Under the pieces are notes generated by a model. It made no database searches and had not been told where the DNA came from. It saw only the letters and a list, made by a program, of their open reading frames with translations. The position numbers and the translations under genes were made by a program. This document shows, one piece after another, positions 1 through 13,343 of a stretch of 64,000 bases of DNA. The stretch is from Ypsolopha sequella (Eukaryota > Arthropoda > Insecta > Lepidoptera > Ypsolophidae), in contig CAKOHE010000086.1 of assembly GCA_934047225.1 (NCBI GenBank), positions 1 to 64,000 on the forward strand, in the 5' to 3' direction. The stretch's first letter is position 1; each line of letters begins with the position of its first letter.

Positions 1-136
1 CTGTAAAATGAACCTATATGGATTTAGGGGCGTTTGAAAATAGACGACACATATTACATATACATATATCTTATTCAGACTGCGAAGAACGAGCAATAAG
101 AAAGAAACTGATCATACCTATGTTTGCTTAGAAGAA

Positions 137-1010
137 TTATCTGAGAGATAAATAGTGTCTGTGCACAGAACACTTAAAGGAGTTACGAGAGGGGGCTTTT
201 CTGATATATTCGGGAAGTTTGTTCCAGAGATGCACAGCAACTACAACAAAAGAAATGGATTGAAATCCAGAATGATGAAGGGGAGTTGAGAGGAGAAGAT
301 TATTTGAGGATCGAAGTATTCTATTATGATTGTCAGACATGAATTTTATCATTGACTTGAGGTATGTCGGTGCATTTGGATCATTAATTATACTATAAAG
401 AAGACAAACAATTCTCAAGTTTCTACGATCACGAATGGGAAGCCAGTTCAGTTTTGCACGAAAATCTGAAACGTGATCATATTTCCTCAAGTTAAATATG
501 AAACGGATGCAGGTGTTAAGTAAGCGTTCGAGTTTATTGAGATGCTTGGCATTAGCATCTAAATAACAAATATCAGCATAGTCAATAATAGGTATAAGAA
601 GGGAGTTGGCGAGAGAAATTTTAATTGAAATGGTAGTACGTTTTTCAGAGTTAAAAGGGAATGAAGAGAGGCGTAGAATTTTCGTGAAACTTTTTCAATT
701 TGAGCATCCCAATTAAGATGCTGATCGATAACTAAACCTAGGTCATTGACGGTAGAAGAATAGCTGATTTCGCAGCTGTTGTATTTTAACTGTGGTAGCG
801 AGTTAAAGTCAATTTTTACAATTTGTCGTGAACTTCCAACGATGATAGCCTGACACTTGTTTGGGTTTACTGCTATACCGAATCGTTCTGACCAGCTTTG
901 TAGGCTTTGTAGATCAACGTTAAGTTGGTCAATACAGTCGTGGAGGTCATCAACTTTTGCCTGCCTATAAAGCTGGAGATCGACAGCATAGAGATGGTAA
1001 AAGCAATTCA
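137..1010 (-). pseudogene. Non-LTR retrotransposon (CR1/Jockey-like) reverse transcriptase, C-terminal half, decayed
   Basis: Read on the minus strand, this is the 3' half of a LINE ORF2. It would have encoded the reverse transcriptase that copies the element's RNA at a nicked target. Near 960-1000 the RT catalytic box reads YAVDLQLY, where the family has YADD, so one catalytic Asp is lost. It is followed by the usual thumb-region blocks 'NDLGLVIDQHLNWDAQI' and 'IPIIDYADICYLDANAKHLN', then the C-terminal 'LNWLPIRDRRNLRIVCLLY' and 'LWNKLPEYIRKAP' blocks ending at a stop at 137. At least one frameshift is needed around 660-690. The fingers domain and the endonuclease are absent, as expected for a 5'-truncated copy. 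The exact clade is uncertain. Confidence 0.8.
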
Positions 1011-1520
1011 GGTGTGGAGTAGCTAAATTAATAAATATTGAAAATTTATTTTCAATATTTATTAATTTTTTTAATTATTTTATAAGTTGCTGACTATAAA
1101 TGTTGTCCCTCTCGATCGACGACGCTCACACGCTTGCTGCCAGCCCTAGACTAGCTCACGCACACACACAAGCGTGTGCGGACGAGCCAGATGCGCGCGA
1201 GAGAGTGTAGGTAAATAACTTGAGCGTGGACTATGAAGTGTCGGGGGTGTGACAAGGGCATCTGGTACAGGACCATTGTAGAAGAACCACCTCGCGTACC
1301 TTGGTTCGCCTCAAGAAACTTTTCGAAAAAGCAAAAAAAGTCTTTGTGTAACACCCGCTATAAAGCCCAAAACATAATAAAAAATAACCTCAACGATTAA
1401 AAATTTATAAGCTTAAATGTGCCCGGTTGTCATTTTTTGAAATATAAAAAATAAGGGATGGCCCCTTTATGTACTTTTCTTAGCCTAGTTTTCTGAGCTT
1501 TGCCGAAGAAATTTTACCGT
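1011..1520. other. Unassigned intergenic stretch with an AT hairpin
   Basis: No coding signal or known repeat was recognised. A near-perfect AT-only hairpin lies at about 1026-1068 (arms attaaataaatattgaaaat-like), and a short CA-rich microsatellite lies around 1155-1175. Confidence 0.5.
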
Positions 1521-1528
1521 GTTATGAC

Positions 1529-2090
1529 CAGGGATAGGATAATCGGATCGATATACGATATATTGGTATACCTAAAGTTATAAAAAAACTGAGAAATTTT
1601 GTAGGTGTGGAGTCGGTTTCTTATAATATTATTTTGATAGTAAAAATCCCGGAATTACTTAAAACGTTACGATAATGTAATACTTCGTAGATATGTATGA
1701 TAAATTAAATAAATAGATACCGAAATAAAATATAAAAAATTGAAATTTAATACAATTCCTAGGAAATTTATAAAATGCCAAGCTTATTTAGGCCGGACAG
1801 AGCAAAAGACAAAACAGAAGGCCGATCAAAAATAAAATTAAATAAACAAATAGATAAATCAGCTTGGCATTTTATAATTTTCCTAGGAATTGTATACAAA
1901 TTTCTAAATAATATAAACTTACGGAACATCTTTTAAGTATTAGGTACATAATCGTAACGTTTTAAACAATGCCGTAATTTCCGTAATTTTCACTATCAAA
2001 GTAAATTAAATTTTTAGAATCCCACTCCACAAGTCCACACCTACAAACTTTCAAGTATTTTTACGTATACATCGATCCGATTATCCTATG
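1529..2090. mobile_element. Non-autonomous hAT-like element with long terminal inverted repeats
   Basis: A 562-bp segment lies between perfect 8-bp direct repeats GTTATGAC (1521-1528 and 2091-2098). Eight-base target duplications are diagnostic of the hAT superfamily. The ends start CAGGGATAGGATAATCGG on the left and, in reverse complement, CATAGGATAATCGGATCG on the right. Inverted similarity continues for over 200 bp into the centre, including 'aattcctaggaaatt' and 'ccaagctta' blocks. It holds no transposase, so it would have been moved in trans. Confidence 0.8.
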
Positions 2091-2098
2091 GTTATGAC

Positions 2099-2814
2099 AA
2101 AACCGCATGAAATAACTTTTTTAATACAGTTGCTCAAAAAGTGGCGTATTGCAGGGACGTATAGCGTTCGGGATGTGGGCTATTACATACTCGAGCTTTT
2201 TCTTTACCTTTTCCGAACTCGTGCGTTCTCTTTCCCAACTGTCAAAATAATGTCTATTAAAAAGAAAATAAACAACCACGAAGTTTTTACTAAAAAAAAT
2301 TCATAGAAGTTTTTATGATTCATGCAAATATTCCTAAAAAGAAGCTACTAATTTGTTTCAATATCAGATTTAATGATTTGATTCAATGCGTTAGGTTAGG
2401 TTTCATTTCATTTCATCTCATTAAATTAAATTTTCATTTCATATCAATAAAAAAAAATCTGCTGAAGACTTGGCTGTATGGGCATAGTTCTCTTTGCCTA
2501 CGCAGAATGGGTGAAGAAAGCGAAAAAAAAACTCTGCTTAGTTTTTTACGTTTGGCGCCATTTTCCAAAAATTTTCTTTGCGGGTTTAGTTGTTTGTTGC
2601 ACAAAATGAGTAATTTCAACGATATTTTATTTGAATTAACACCACCGGAACTCAGTATAATTGCACATTTTACCGGAAAAGTCAAAAAGTCGCTACATAT
2701 CTACATACGACGATTTTATTGCGTGGAATATTAGTTAGTTGAGTTTATTGTGTTTTTATTATTTTATTAAATTGCTTAATTTTTTCGCAACTGTATTAAA
2801 AATAGTTGTTCAGT
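2099..2814. other. Unassigned AT-rich stretch
   Basis: Open frames here are low-complexity and on overlapping strands. None shows a recognisable domain, splice pattern or codon bias. I see no gene. Confidence 0.5.
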
Positions 2815-2932
2815 ACACGTGCGGAACCGTCATTGCAACTTGTTCCGACTGTCAACCCTCACCTTCGGCTGCGCCTCGGCTCGGGTAGACATTTGTCGGA
2901 ACTCTTTGCAATGACAGGCTTTCCGCACTCGT
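2815..2932. mobile_element. Small GC-rich hairpin MITE
   Basis: A 118-bp imperfect hairpin. The outer arms pair acacgtgcgga with tccgcactcgt and gtcattgcaa with ttgcaatgac; the inner arms pair gttccgac with gtcggaac, around a GC-rich loop. No clear target duplication was found, so the superfamily is unknown. Confidence 0.55.
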
Positions 2933-3013
2933 AATGAAATATACTATTATTGAATTTACTCGTGAACCATTACATATTTATACAAACATTGTTTACAATA
3001 ACTCAGTAACGAG

Positions 3014-3285
3014 AAAATTAATTGGGGCATGTGGTAAAACAAAAAATACAGACATCCATCCCGCCCAATTCTTATGCCGACAAAATTAATTGGGGCATGT
3101 GGTAAAACAAAAAATACAGACATCCATCCCGCCCAATTCTTATGCCGACAAAATTAATTGGGGCATGTGGTAAAACAAAAAATACAGACATCCATCCCGC
3201 CCAATTCTTATGCCGACAAAATTAATTGGGGCATGTGGTAAAACAAAAAATACAGACATCCATCCCGCCCAATTCTTATGCCGAC
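3014..3285. repeat. Tandem repeat, 68 bp x 4
   Basis: Four consecutive units of 68 bp, each beginning aaaattaattggggcatgtg and ending cttatgccgac. The units are identical as read, which points to recent duplication. It lies in non-coding DNA upstream of the RpS23 exons. Confidence 0.95.
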
Positions 3286-3808
3286 AAAATCTCATCCAAT
3301 AAATATTTCAGCTCTCAAGAAAATTAGGTTTCTAAGAAAATATTGAGAAACATCCAAGAAAATCTAGAGATGGCGGATTAGTTTGTTGTGTTGTCCATAT
3401 TGTATCAACGAGTTGCCATACGCAAAAAAATACTTAGAGATGTCAGATTTTTGACGGTTTTCGATAAAATTGGTAACACACCAAAAATAACATTCGTGAA
3501 CCAAAAAAGGAGACAAACCATTAGCAACAAATATTTTGTGTGTATAAATAAATATTCTTATGACTAGTACAGAAAGCAAAAGGTACGTTATTTAGCTATA
3601 TGCAATAATACTCAACTTTATAAACATTTGACTCTTTTGACCGCATCCTGTTATATAATGGTCGTAAAGGGATTGGCGACATGTTACATTTATTAGACAA
3701 TGGAAAAAATGTGATGTCCATTTATTATGTAAATATCGTCACTTCATGTTTGTTTGCAGTAATTTCTTGTATTTCAATACGTCTTCTAATATACTTTACT
3801 ATACTTAA
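3286..3808. other. Unassigned stretch
   Basis: AT-rich sequence with no recognisable gene or repeat boundary. Short overlapping open frames on both strands look like chance. Confidence 0.45.
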
Positions 3809-4225
3809 GGCGCTACGAAAAAAAATCGACACTTTAAGAACTTGCATATTTACTTCAGTTAATAATGTATTATTTTGATAAAATAGAACATTATTTTTGG
3901 ATTCTTTTTCTAGGGACCTGTTAAAACAGAAACGCAATTGAAGAAATTCGGCTCGATAGAAATATTTATTGAAATGAGGTCCTTTTCGACATCAATTCTC
4001 CTGCTCTGACAATTGAGAATGACATATGGACTGCAATTATATTTTATTATATGGGTTTTAACGGTTTCTAGGACCTGGTAAAACGAAATTTTGATAGCAT
4101 TTTTAGTACATTTTATATTAATAAAAAACCGACTTTTTGCTACTTTTCCTCGATTCCGTCCCTCTCGCACTGAGGATTTTTTCGCATATGGAGTAAAAGG
4201 GACGCTAAAACTTTTACATATCGCC
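3809..4225. mobile_element. TTAA-flanked MITE, copy 1
   Basis: About 417 bp between TTAA tetranucleotides (3805-3808 and 4226-4229). The ends read GGCGCTAC on the left and, in reverse complement, GGCGATATG on the right. TTAA flanks suggest a piggyBac-type integrase. A homologous copy in the same orientation lies at 23817-24226 and a diverged inverted copy near 11438-11813. Shared blocks include 'gcatttttagtacatttta' and 'ccgactttttgctacttttc'. It is non-coding. Confidence 0.65.
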
Positions 4226-4482
4226 TTAATCTAGAATGCAATAGAGATCATCAGTTTTTATGGAAAAACTGAAACTCATCAGGCGACACACACAGAAGAA
4301 AAAAAGTACAATTTTTTACGGCGGTACCCCAATACGTTCTTATCGAAAACAACAAAAGAAAGTCGTGGTTTTTAGAGAAAGCTGGTTTTTTTTCGCCCCC
4401 TAATGTTTCCTTTATGAACACACACAGGCGAAGAAGAGCTAACCCCCGAACATTTCTGTGGACTTGCCAATGTTGTCACATC

Positions 4483-4942
4483 CTAAATGCATTTTATTTA
4501 TTTATTTATTTAAGGTTACAAACAGTCTTTAACAAACAAAAGAAAAATATAAAAGAACACAAACAGACCTACAGAACCATAGTTATATAATACACAGTTA
4601 TTTTAATGATACTGATACACAAAATTATATCTTACATAAAATTCGTTACAATTTATAAGTTACACATAAAAACTTTGTTGCCTTTACCTTAAAAGAGTTA
4701 ATAGTTTCCAAAAATAAATCTGTATCACCGAGTTGCTCGTTATATAGTCTGGGAGAACGGGAGAAAAATATATTATTGGCGTAATTAGTACGGTTTGTGG
4801 TGGTGTGGAATTTGAAAGATTTACAACGTGAGGAGGCGCGTGGAATTTTAAATGATAAGAGTTCCAACAAATTAGAGCAGTCGATTTTGTTGTTCACAAG
4901 TTTGTAAAGGAAAACAGCGTCTATGAGTTGTACTATTGCATA
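4483..4942 (-). mobile_element. 5'-truncated LINE 3' end with 16-bp target duplication
   Basis: On the minus strand this reads a short LINE ORF2 C-terminus ('NRTNYANNIFFSRSPRLYN', 'ETINSFK'), then an untranslated region and an (AAAT)n-type tail at the left edge. It is bounded by the direct repeat ccaatgttgtcacatc (4467-4482 and 4943-4958). A variable-length duplication plus a tail is the signature of target-primed reverse transcription. The copy is 5' truncated. Confidence 0.85.
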
Positions 4943-5169
4943 CCAATGTTGTCACATCTTTAATGTATGTCTACTCGTCCACGGACGGTGACAGGTGTTT
5001 TATTGACGTGATGGTGTACTACTCACTTCTTTTATGAAACCGTGATCTATAAAACAACGTCAAATAAAAGCAACCAGTCGGAGTTTTAATATTCTCTGTC
5101 GGGAAAGAATAATTATTAAAGATATTAACAATATCCTTATGTTTATAGTATGAAAAGAAACTTAATTAA

Positions 5170-7541
<2,372 letters not shown>

Positions 7542-7610
7542 GTCGTGAAAGTCGCGAACGTATCACTCCTGGCGCTGTACAAAGAGAAGAAGGAGAGGCC
7601 ACAATCATAA
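7542..7610 (+). CDS. RpS23: 40S ribosomal protein S23 (uS12), last coding exon
   Basis: Twenty-two codons plus TAA encode the RpS23 C-terminus 'VVKVANVSLLALYKEKKERP' followed by QS. The acceptor is 'ttgtccacag' and the exon joins in phase 0 to the exon ending at 5388. The usual ending is ERPRS; here the Arg codon is replaced by CAA (Gln), a single conservative difference. The frame otherwise fits the family exactly and stops at the normal place. No canonical AATAAA is seen before the retroposon that starts at 7732, so the 3' UTR is either very short or uses a variant signal. Together the two exons give 88 of about 143 residues. Confidence 0.95.
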   Translation, partial: VVKVANVSLLALYKEKKERPQS

Positions 7611-7731
7611 ACGCTCTACACTGTGATATGGTGAATAGCTACCTTTTTGTACTTCTTATTCTATCAACCATGTATGTATATATATATATAAAGTCATAGA
7701 AAAAAAGTTATTGAATATGTATCGTTTAACA

Positions 7732-8113
7732 GGTGGTAGAGCTGATGCCGGGCTCGACTGTGGAGGTACCACCATTTTACTTGGAGACCCCCTCGAAGTA
7801 ATTCGGGGGAGAGTAAGAGGACAGCTCACAGGCAAAAAACCAGGAGGCCCACAATGCCTGGGACTGATGGATGGCGGTATATCCATCCCTAATAGCCGGG
7901 CCTTATATGGAACAGACTGGTGAGGGGCAGCGGCGTCACTGGTTTCGGCACCGCGCTCACCAACCCGCCAGCCCAGCGTGTGTGAGTCAATTCAATTCAA
8001 TTCAAGTCAAGTCAATTCATTGAGTCAATTCTTCCAGGATGACCGCCGGGAGTGGCAAAGTCCTGGAAAGGCTTATGTCCAGCAGTGGACGAGCCAGGCT
8101 GATGGATGATGTA
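7732..8113 (+). mobile_element. RTE-type LINE 3' end / derived SINE, copy 1
   Basis: A ~380-bp repeat beginning ggtggtagagctgatgcc and ending gtccagcagtggacgagcc-aggctgatggatgatg. The last block is the end of the lepidopteran RTE ORF (…VQQWTS-like) plus its GAT-rich tail. Related copies are at 9623-9978, 13636-13845, 15896-16031 and perhaps 18337-18371. An internal (ATTCA/GTCAA) expansion at about 7988-8030 is private to this copy. The 5' boundary is shared with copy 2, which hints at a defined short element rather than random truncation. Confidence 0.75.
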
Positions 8114-9622
8114 TCGTTTTCACTAATTTGATTTAGTGCAACTGTAACATAATGTGAGACATTGGAACACGAGTGCGCTTATGAAACGAACGAACTGAGT
8201 TTCGTTATAGATGTGCACGAGTGTCACAATGTCTAATTATGTCCAGTGGCATACAATAATTTATCTACGACCACCAAAACGAAATTCACGTAAAATGAGA
8301 AAAAGAACACTTGTCATGATACTGCCGTGATACTCGTCATGTTGGAATTAGTATATAGATGCCTGAGACCAATCAGAAACGAGAAGAGTCAAAGAGGGCT
8401 TGGCTTAAGAAATTAATACAGACCGTAATTGCTTCTCTGGCGGTATTCTAATAAATTTGGCCAATCACAGCACAGAATCGCGGGGTTATAATGTAATATT
8501 ATAACGTCGGTCAAACAATGTAGGTAATTATAAATTCACTTTTCATGTTGTAATTAACTTATTGCAAATTATATGCAAATGTATAAAAAACACATATAAG
8601 TCATTTAATTGCTTAGCACAAGTTTCTAGATCACATCACATGTCACTAAATTTTTATATATTTATTATTAAAAGCAAAAGCAAGTCATATTAATTTCACA
8701 AATACTCGTAAGGTAAATATAGTGCTAAAATAATCATAAAACATTTCTTCCGTTCCCTTTTCTTTTCTCGAAGCAATCTATTCGTAAGTTACAGTGATAC
8801 CTGAATACGTATATTTAGACACAATAGCTGCCTCAACCTACGTTGCTAGTAAGGTTCACAGATACTTCGTCCTTACATTATGTGAGAAAGCGTTTGCATT
8901 TACGAGTGTAACATTCTACATAAAGGAATCAAAAGCAACTTCGTGTTACGAAAAGGATTTGTATTGCGCGCTCTCGACAAGTGTGCTTAGAAAAAGTATC
9001 TGAGAAAGAATGGATTAGGAAGGATATTACAATATATCGACTTGATGGGATTTTTATTGGGTATGTGTAGTTTTTTGGCACGATTTCGTTTGCGTTGTTA
9101 TTGTCAGAAAAATTGTGCTTTTTTTTTTTTTTCAAATTTATAATACTATGTTTAAAATTACAGTAAGTTAAATAAACCTTTTAAGTGAAAAAAGATGTCA
9201 AAAGATGGATATGCATATGTAAATTATATAAAAATTATGCATATAAAATTTTCAAAATAAGTTCGTATAAAATTTTGGAATAATACAATTTGCATTACAG
9301 ACAAAAAAATTCAGAGGTCTCTTTTGGATTCTTTTTCCACTTACCGAAGTTAAAAATCATGTTTTTTAAATAGTCTAAAAATTTCTCATACAGAAAGTAT
9401 TTTTTATTATGTAAAATTATTTTTTATAGTAATTATCTCAAACGGAAAACAGAAGTAATAAATTATAGAGGGCACAAGAATTTGAATTTTAATGATTTTG
9501 AAGGGACTATTTGCGTTTAAAAAAGTGCTCGAATAATTACATAATAACTTTTTGGATCAACTTTTCTTATTTTTTGATTGAAAGACCACTCGGTATTGCT
9601 TTTACGTGATATAGAATAAGTT
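8114..9622. other. Unassigned stretch with one hairpin repeat
   Basis: An imperfect hairpin at about 8150-8242 pairs 'gagacattggaacacgagtg' with 'gtgcacgagtgtcacaatgtc' and looks like a small MITE. The remainder is AT-rich and I recognise no gene or element in it. Confidence 0.5.
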
Positions 9623-9978
9623 GGTGGTAGAGCTGATGCCCGGCTCGACTGTGGAGGTACCACCATCTTACTTGGAGACCCCCTCGAAGTAATTCGGGGT
9701 AGAGTAAGAGGACAGCTCACAGGCAAAAAACCAGGAGGCCCACCATGCCTGGGACCGATGGATGGCGGTATATCCATCCCTAATATGGAAGAGACTGGTG
9801 ACGGGCAGCGGCGTCATTGTTGCGAGGGTTCCGGCACCGCGCTTACCAACCCGCCTGCCTAGCGTGTATGAGTATGGGCAATTCTTCCAGGATGACCGCC
9901 GGGAGTGGCAAAGTCCTGGAAAGGCTTAAGTCCAGCAGTGGACGAACTAGGCTGATGGATGAGGATGGATGGATGAGG
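9623..9978 (+). mobile_element. RTE-type LINE 3' end / derived SINE, copy 2
   Basis: Same element as 7732-8113 over its full length, beginning ggtggtagagctgatgcc and ending in a (GATGGATG) tail. It lacks the pentamer expansion of copy 1 and is highly similar elsewhere. Confidence 0.75.
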
Positions 9979-10430
9979 GATGTGTAAACACGAGGTACAT
10001 GTAGTGAAACAATGGAGACGTTTATGGAGATTATGAATAAATGTGTTTTGCGTACTGAAATATCGAGATAACCTTACCATAAATTTAGTTTTCTTATAAA
10101 TTAGTTTTTAAGAGAATTACCATATTGTTTTAGTATTCTGTGTTTCACTTTTGGTTATGATAATAACTTTGCACATTTACTTAGGTTTTATTCGAGTTTG
10201 ACAAAACTGGGTTTCAAGGGCTATTTGACAGGATCGTAAGGGAAAACGTCATGTGAGTTTATATACAGGGGAGCTGACTTTTGATCTGGGAGTTTTACGA
10301 TAACCGCGGGGCGAGTAGTCCAAAAGTGATCCCGGAAGAATCGTTGCTGGCCGGGAGTTCTGAATAAACGCAATTGAACGGAAAATGGTAAAAAACTAAA
10401 GGAGTGCACGAAAACCACGTTATTTATTTA
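9979..10430. other. Unassigned stretch
   Basis: No gene recognised. A moderately GC-rich patch at 10250-10400 has no stop-free, domain-like frame that I can name. Confidence 0.4.
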
Positions 10431-10623
10431 TTTATTTGTTTATTTACTTTAATTAAAACGGACAAACCAATTACAATAATTAAAGATAGTAACACAAACA
10501 CAAAATGGTACAATCAACTAAAATAAATAAGAGTAACACGTAAAGTCAGAAACAGGCCTTCTCACAAAAACACAAACACTCTGACAATATTTTCTGCCAT
10601 CCATCAGCAAACAGATCACAGTC
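10431..10623 (-). mobile_element. Probable LINE 3' UTR fragment, interrupted by the MITE dimer
   Basis: A (TTTATTTATT)-type tail at the left edge, followed by A-rich sequence, resembles the minus-strand LINE ends at 4483 and 11975. No coding part is visible; the palindrome at 10624 follows directly. Confidence 0.4.
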
Positions 10624-11090
10624 CTGCGGGCCTATTGTGTATCTCTAGTTGCCTTCTGGACTGGGTGTCTATCATCAAAAACATAGATATACTATCGAAT
10701 TCCGATGTCCTAAGGATATTTTCGCATTTGAAGTGACGACACAGATTGTTAATAGTTCAATACCCACTAAAGGCAATTTTGAAATTTCAGTTTTTAGCTA
10801 TGTTTTTGATAATAGGCACCTCGTGCAGTTGGCAACTAAAGATACACAATAGGGGGCCCCCCTATTGTGTATCTTTAGTTGCCAACTGCACGAGGTGCCT
10901 ATCATCAAAAACATAGCTAAAAACTGAAATTTCAAAATTGCCTTTAGTGGGTATTGAACTATTTACGAACTGTGTCGTCACTTCAAGTGCGAACATATCC
11001 TTAGGAAATCGGAATTCGATAGTATATCTATGTTTTTGATGATAGACACCCAATCCAGAAGGCAACTAGAGATACACAATAGGCCCGCAG
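10624..11090. mobile_element. Head-to-head dimer of a MITE (467-bp near-perfect palindrome)
   Basis: The two ~230-bp arms are almost exact reverse complements, meeting at a G/C run (ggggcccccc) near 10853-10861. Each arm is itself a MITE whose ends pair: ctattgtgtatctctagttg at one end and caactaaagatacacaatag at the other. A single-copy relative lies at 26855-27058. The mirror-image 67-codon open frames on both strands are a by-product of the palindrome. Confidence 0.85.
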
Positions 11091-11437
11091 ATTGGCGTTT
11101 AGAAGAGCGTTGAGGGAGAGAAGAGTACGCGGTATGGGTGAGTTAGATCGCGCCTTTGTGCGACACGACGTTTTATATACTATAAAATAGTATATACCGG
11201 TGGGACAGTATATCATTTTATTTTGAAAGAAAAACGTGTCTTTCCTTGGACAAGTGCCTATTGCATAAAATTGCATAAAATAGTACACTCTATTCTTCAT
11301 TCTGCTAATTTGGTAACGTCGCTAACCCTTAATATCAGATATAAAACTCGCTTTCCCAGGACTTTTGTCCTACATACCTATAAGGACAATACTTCGTACT
11401 ATATTATAATCCGGTCGTAAGAATGTGTCGACAGGAA
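11091..11437. other. Unassigned stretch
   Basis: No gene or repeat recognised. A short palindrome (tatactataaaatagtata) lies near 11175. Confidence 0.4.
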
Positions 11438-11813
11438 AAAATCCTCAGTGCGAGCGGGATGGATTCGTGGAAAAGTAGCAAAAAGTAGGTTTTTTAAATA
11501 TATAAAATATATTAAGCTATTTTGTCAAAAAGATTTTCAAGCAGACTTTACAAATACATAATATCCACATTTTGAATGCAATTTCACAATGAAATTAGTT
11601 AGGATTTCAGAATGACAGGAAAAATGAAACAATTTAGGGGTCTTTTCGGAATTAAATTCTATCGAGAAAATGTCATCCAATCGCCTTTTCCTTCAGTGAG
11701 ATTTTAATCAAATACTCAATAAATATTTACTCAAAAATGAAATACGTAGATGATGTTATAGTGGAGTAAATGGATTCGAAAAACCTCCTTTTTTTGGAAT
11801 CGCCTTAAATTTA
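11438..11813. mobile_element. TTAA-flanked MITE, diverged inverted copy
   Basis: Inverted relative to 3809-4225: it begins with the 'cctcagtgcgag…' and 'gtagcaaaaagtaggtttttt' blocks and ends near 11813 with 'atcgccttaaat'. The interior is strongly diverged or rearranged, so the ends are approximate. Confidence 0.45.
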
Positions 11814-11974
11814 ATTTTTTTTTTGGTATATAATACTAATTAATTTTTCTTTTCTTTTTTGGAAACATACCTACGCCTTATTTCTAAAACATACATACAA
11901 GGTGTATCTGTGGAAATTTTGGTTCTAAATTTTTGAAATTACGCTGATTTAATCATTTCCCAATAATCAAATAC

Positions 11975-12420
11975 CAATTATTTATTTATTTATTTATTAA
12001 GGAAACTTACAGCTGATCTTAACTAAACACTTACATCTAAGTGTAATTGTACATAATTTCAGCCAATGACAAGTTTCAACAACTAATCTATTTTTGAGTA
12101 AACAAAGTATTGCAGTGACAAAAGGTTACGTGAGTACAAAATTCTTATGCTAGGGATAATACTAATTGAATTTACTAATTTACATTTAAATAATAATAAA
12201 AAGAGGAAGTAGAAAATTAACTTGAGTTATTCTGTGAGACCTATGGAGGGGAGGTAAAAGTGTTGTGGTGTGTTGTGTACGTGGGAGGGAGGGTGTGTTT
12301 GTGTGTGTCTATCCCAGTCAGTTTACGCATTAGAGCATGCTTGAAGCTTCTTCTAGAGAGAAAATAGAGGTCCTGATCAGCGAACAAGTCGTTATATTCT
12401 TTAACTAGCCGCAACTAATA
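11975..12420 (-). mobile_element. 5'-truncated LINE, C-terminal ORF2 remnant and tail
   Basis: A (TTTATTTA)n tail lies at the left. On the minus strand the C-terminal ORF2 block 'EYNDLFADQDLYFLSRRSF' followed by 'KHALMRKLTG' is readable at about 12310-12410. The G/T-rich stretch 12240-12310 is 3' UTR. This is a typical dead 3' fragment of a non-LTR element. Confidence 0.7.
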
Positions 12421-12799
12421 ACCTAGTTATTACTAAATACTAAGGTTAGTTAGGTGACTTATTTAGCGTGATTTTAGAAGTTGTAAATTTGATTAATGCA
12501 ATCAATCAGTCAAAGCAGGCCGCAGCCACAGACACATCTTGTATAACTCTACGTTACAATACAACCATCGAGCTCAGAATAAAGTTGCGATCGCCATTTG
12601 TTCAAGCTGGTTATCAAAATTATTGTTTTTCCATCGTTTTCATACTTTAAACCATTGAGGTGAAAATCATTGCTTTAACCTACAGAGGCATATAGATTTT
12701 AATTACAATAATAATATGTACATAATAATCATAATATTTTGTAACTTTGTGAACACTTTTCTTTATCGAACAAGAGTTGATGCAATGGTTCGGTTGTAG

Positions 12800-13343
12800 A
12801 CTGGCGGTACTTGGGCGCGTGCACTGCGTACGTCGGCGTGGCCATGCTGTGCAAGTAGGGCTGCCATCATCTAAATTGCCGACAGAGGACAAAAACTTCA
12901 AAAACCCCGGACATTAAGGTAAAATTGCGGTTTTTCCCCGGACACGCCTAAAACAAATATTCTTAAAAAAAATAAGTTTTTATTTAACATTTTATTCATC
13001 AAATATTTTTAATTCAACATTAATAATTATTCATTAAACAATAAATATGTTATGTTGCCACGCTGGAGTTGGCTTCGATGCGGTTTACGAACGAATGAAT
13101 TATTTGCGTAGACTTGTTTTTATTTATTGATTATCCTTCAATTAATTGTGGTTACGCCTGACACATATAGTGTCCGGGTTTTACCCGGTTCTTTTTCCAA
13201 ATCCTCCCCGGACGGCCCCCGGACGCCCTCCAAACTAGGACAAATCCGGGGAAACCCGGACGGATGGCAGCCCTATGTGCAAGGAGCAAGGCATCACCGT
13301 CACCGGCGTCTTCGCCGTCTACGAGCTGTTCGTCGCGCAAAAA
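12800..13343 (+). pseudogene. TMTC: TMTC-family O-mannosyltransferase exon, split by a transposon
   Basis: TMTC proteins are ER multi-pass membrane enzymes with C-terminal TPR repeats that O-mannosylate cadherins. After the acceptor ggttgtag|ac the frame reads WRYLGACTAYVGVAMLCK (12802-12855). It is interrupted, then resumes with 'EQGITVTGVFAVYELFVAQK' (13284-13343) before a GT donor at 13344. The joined block carries the family signature MLCKEQG. The interruption (12856-13275) is a hAT MITE flanked by an 8-bp duplication of the exon. An RNA that retained it would hit stops, so this copy is broken unless the insertion is spliced out. Downstream exons lie at 13954, 16154 and 18117. The paralogue (TMTC1-4) is not decided. 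Confidence 0.88.
12856..13275. mobile_element. hAT-type MITE inserted in a TMTC exon
   Basis: A 420-bp element with 13-bp terminal inverted repeats TAGGGCTGCCATC, flanked by a perfect 8-bp target duplication TGTGCAAG (12848-12855 and 13276-13283). Subterminal regions hold repeated CCGGAC/GTCCGGG motifs in both orientations, as hAT transposase-binding regions often do. No ORF of its own is apparent. Confidence 0.92.

Noticed and set aside
2815..2932. GC-rich hairpin considered as a transcription terminator
   Set aside because: It is long, has no T run in the right place, and bacterial-type terminators do not apply here; it fits a small MITE better.
10649..11065. Twin 67-codon open frames on opposite strands
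   Set aside because: They are mirror images created by the palindromic MITE dimer and have no domain or codon signal.
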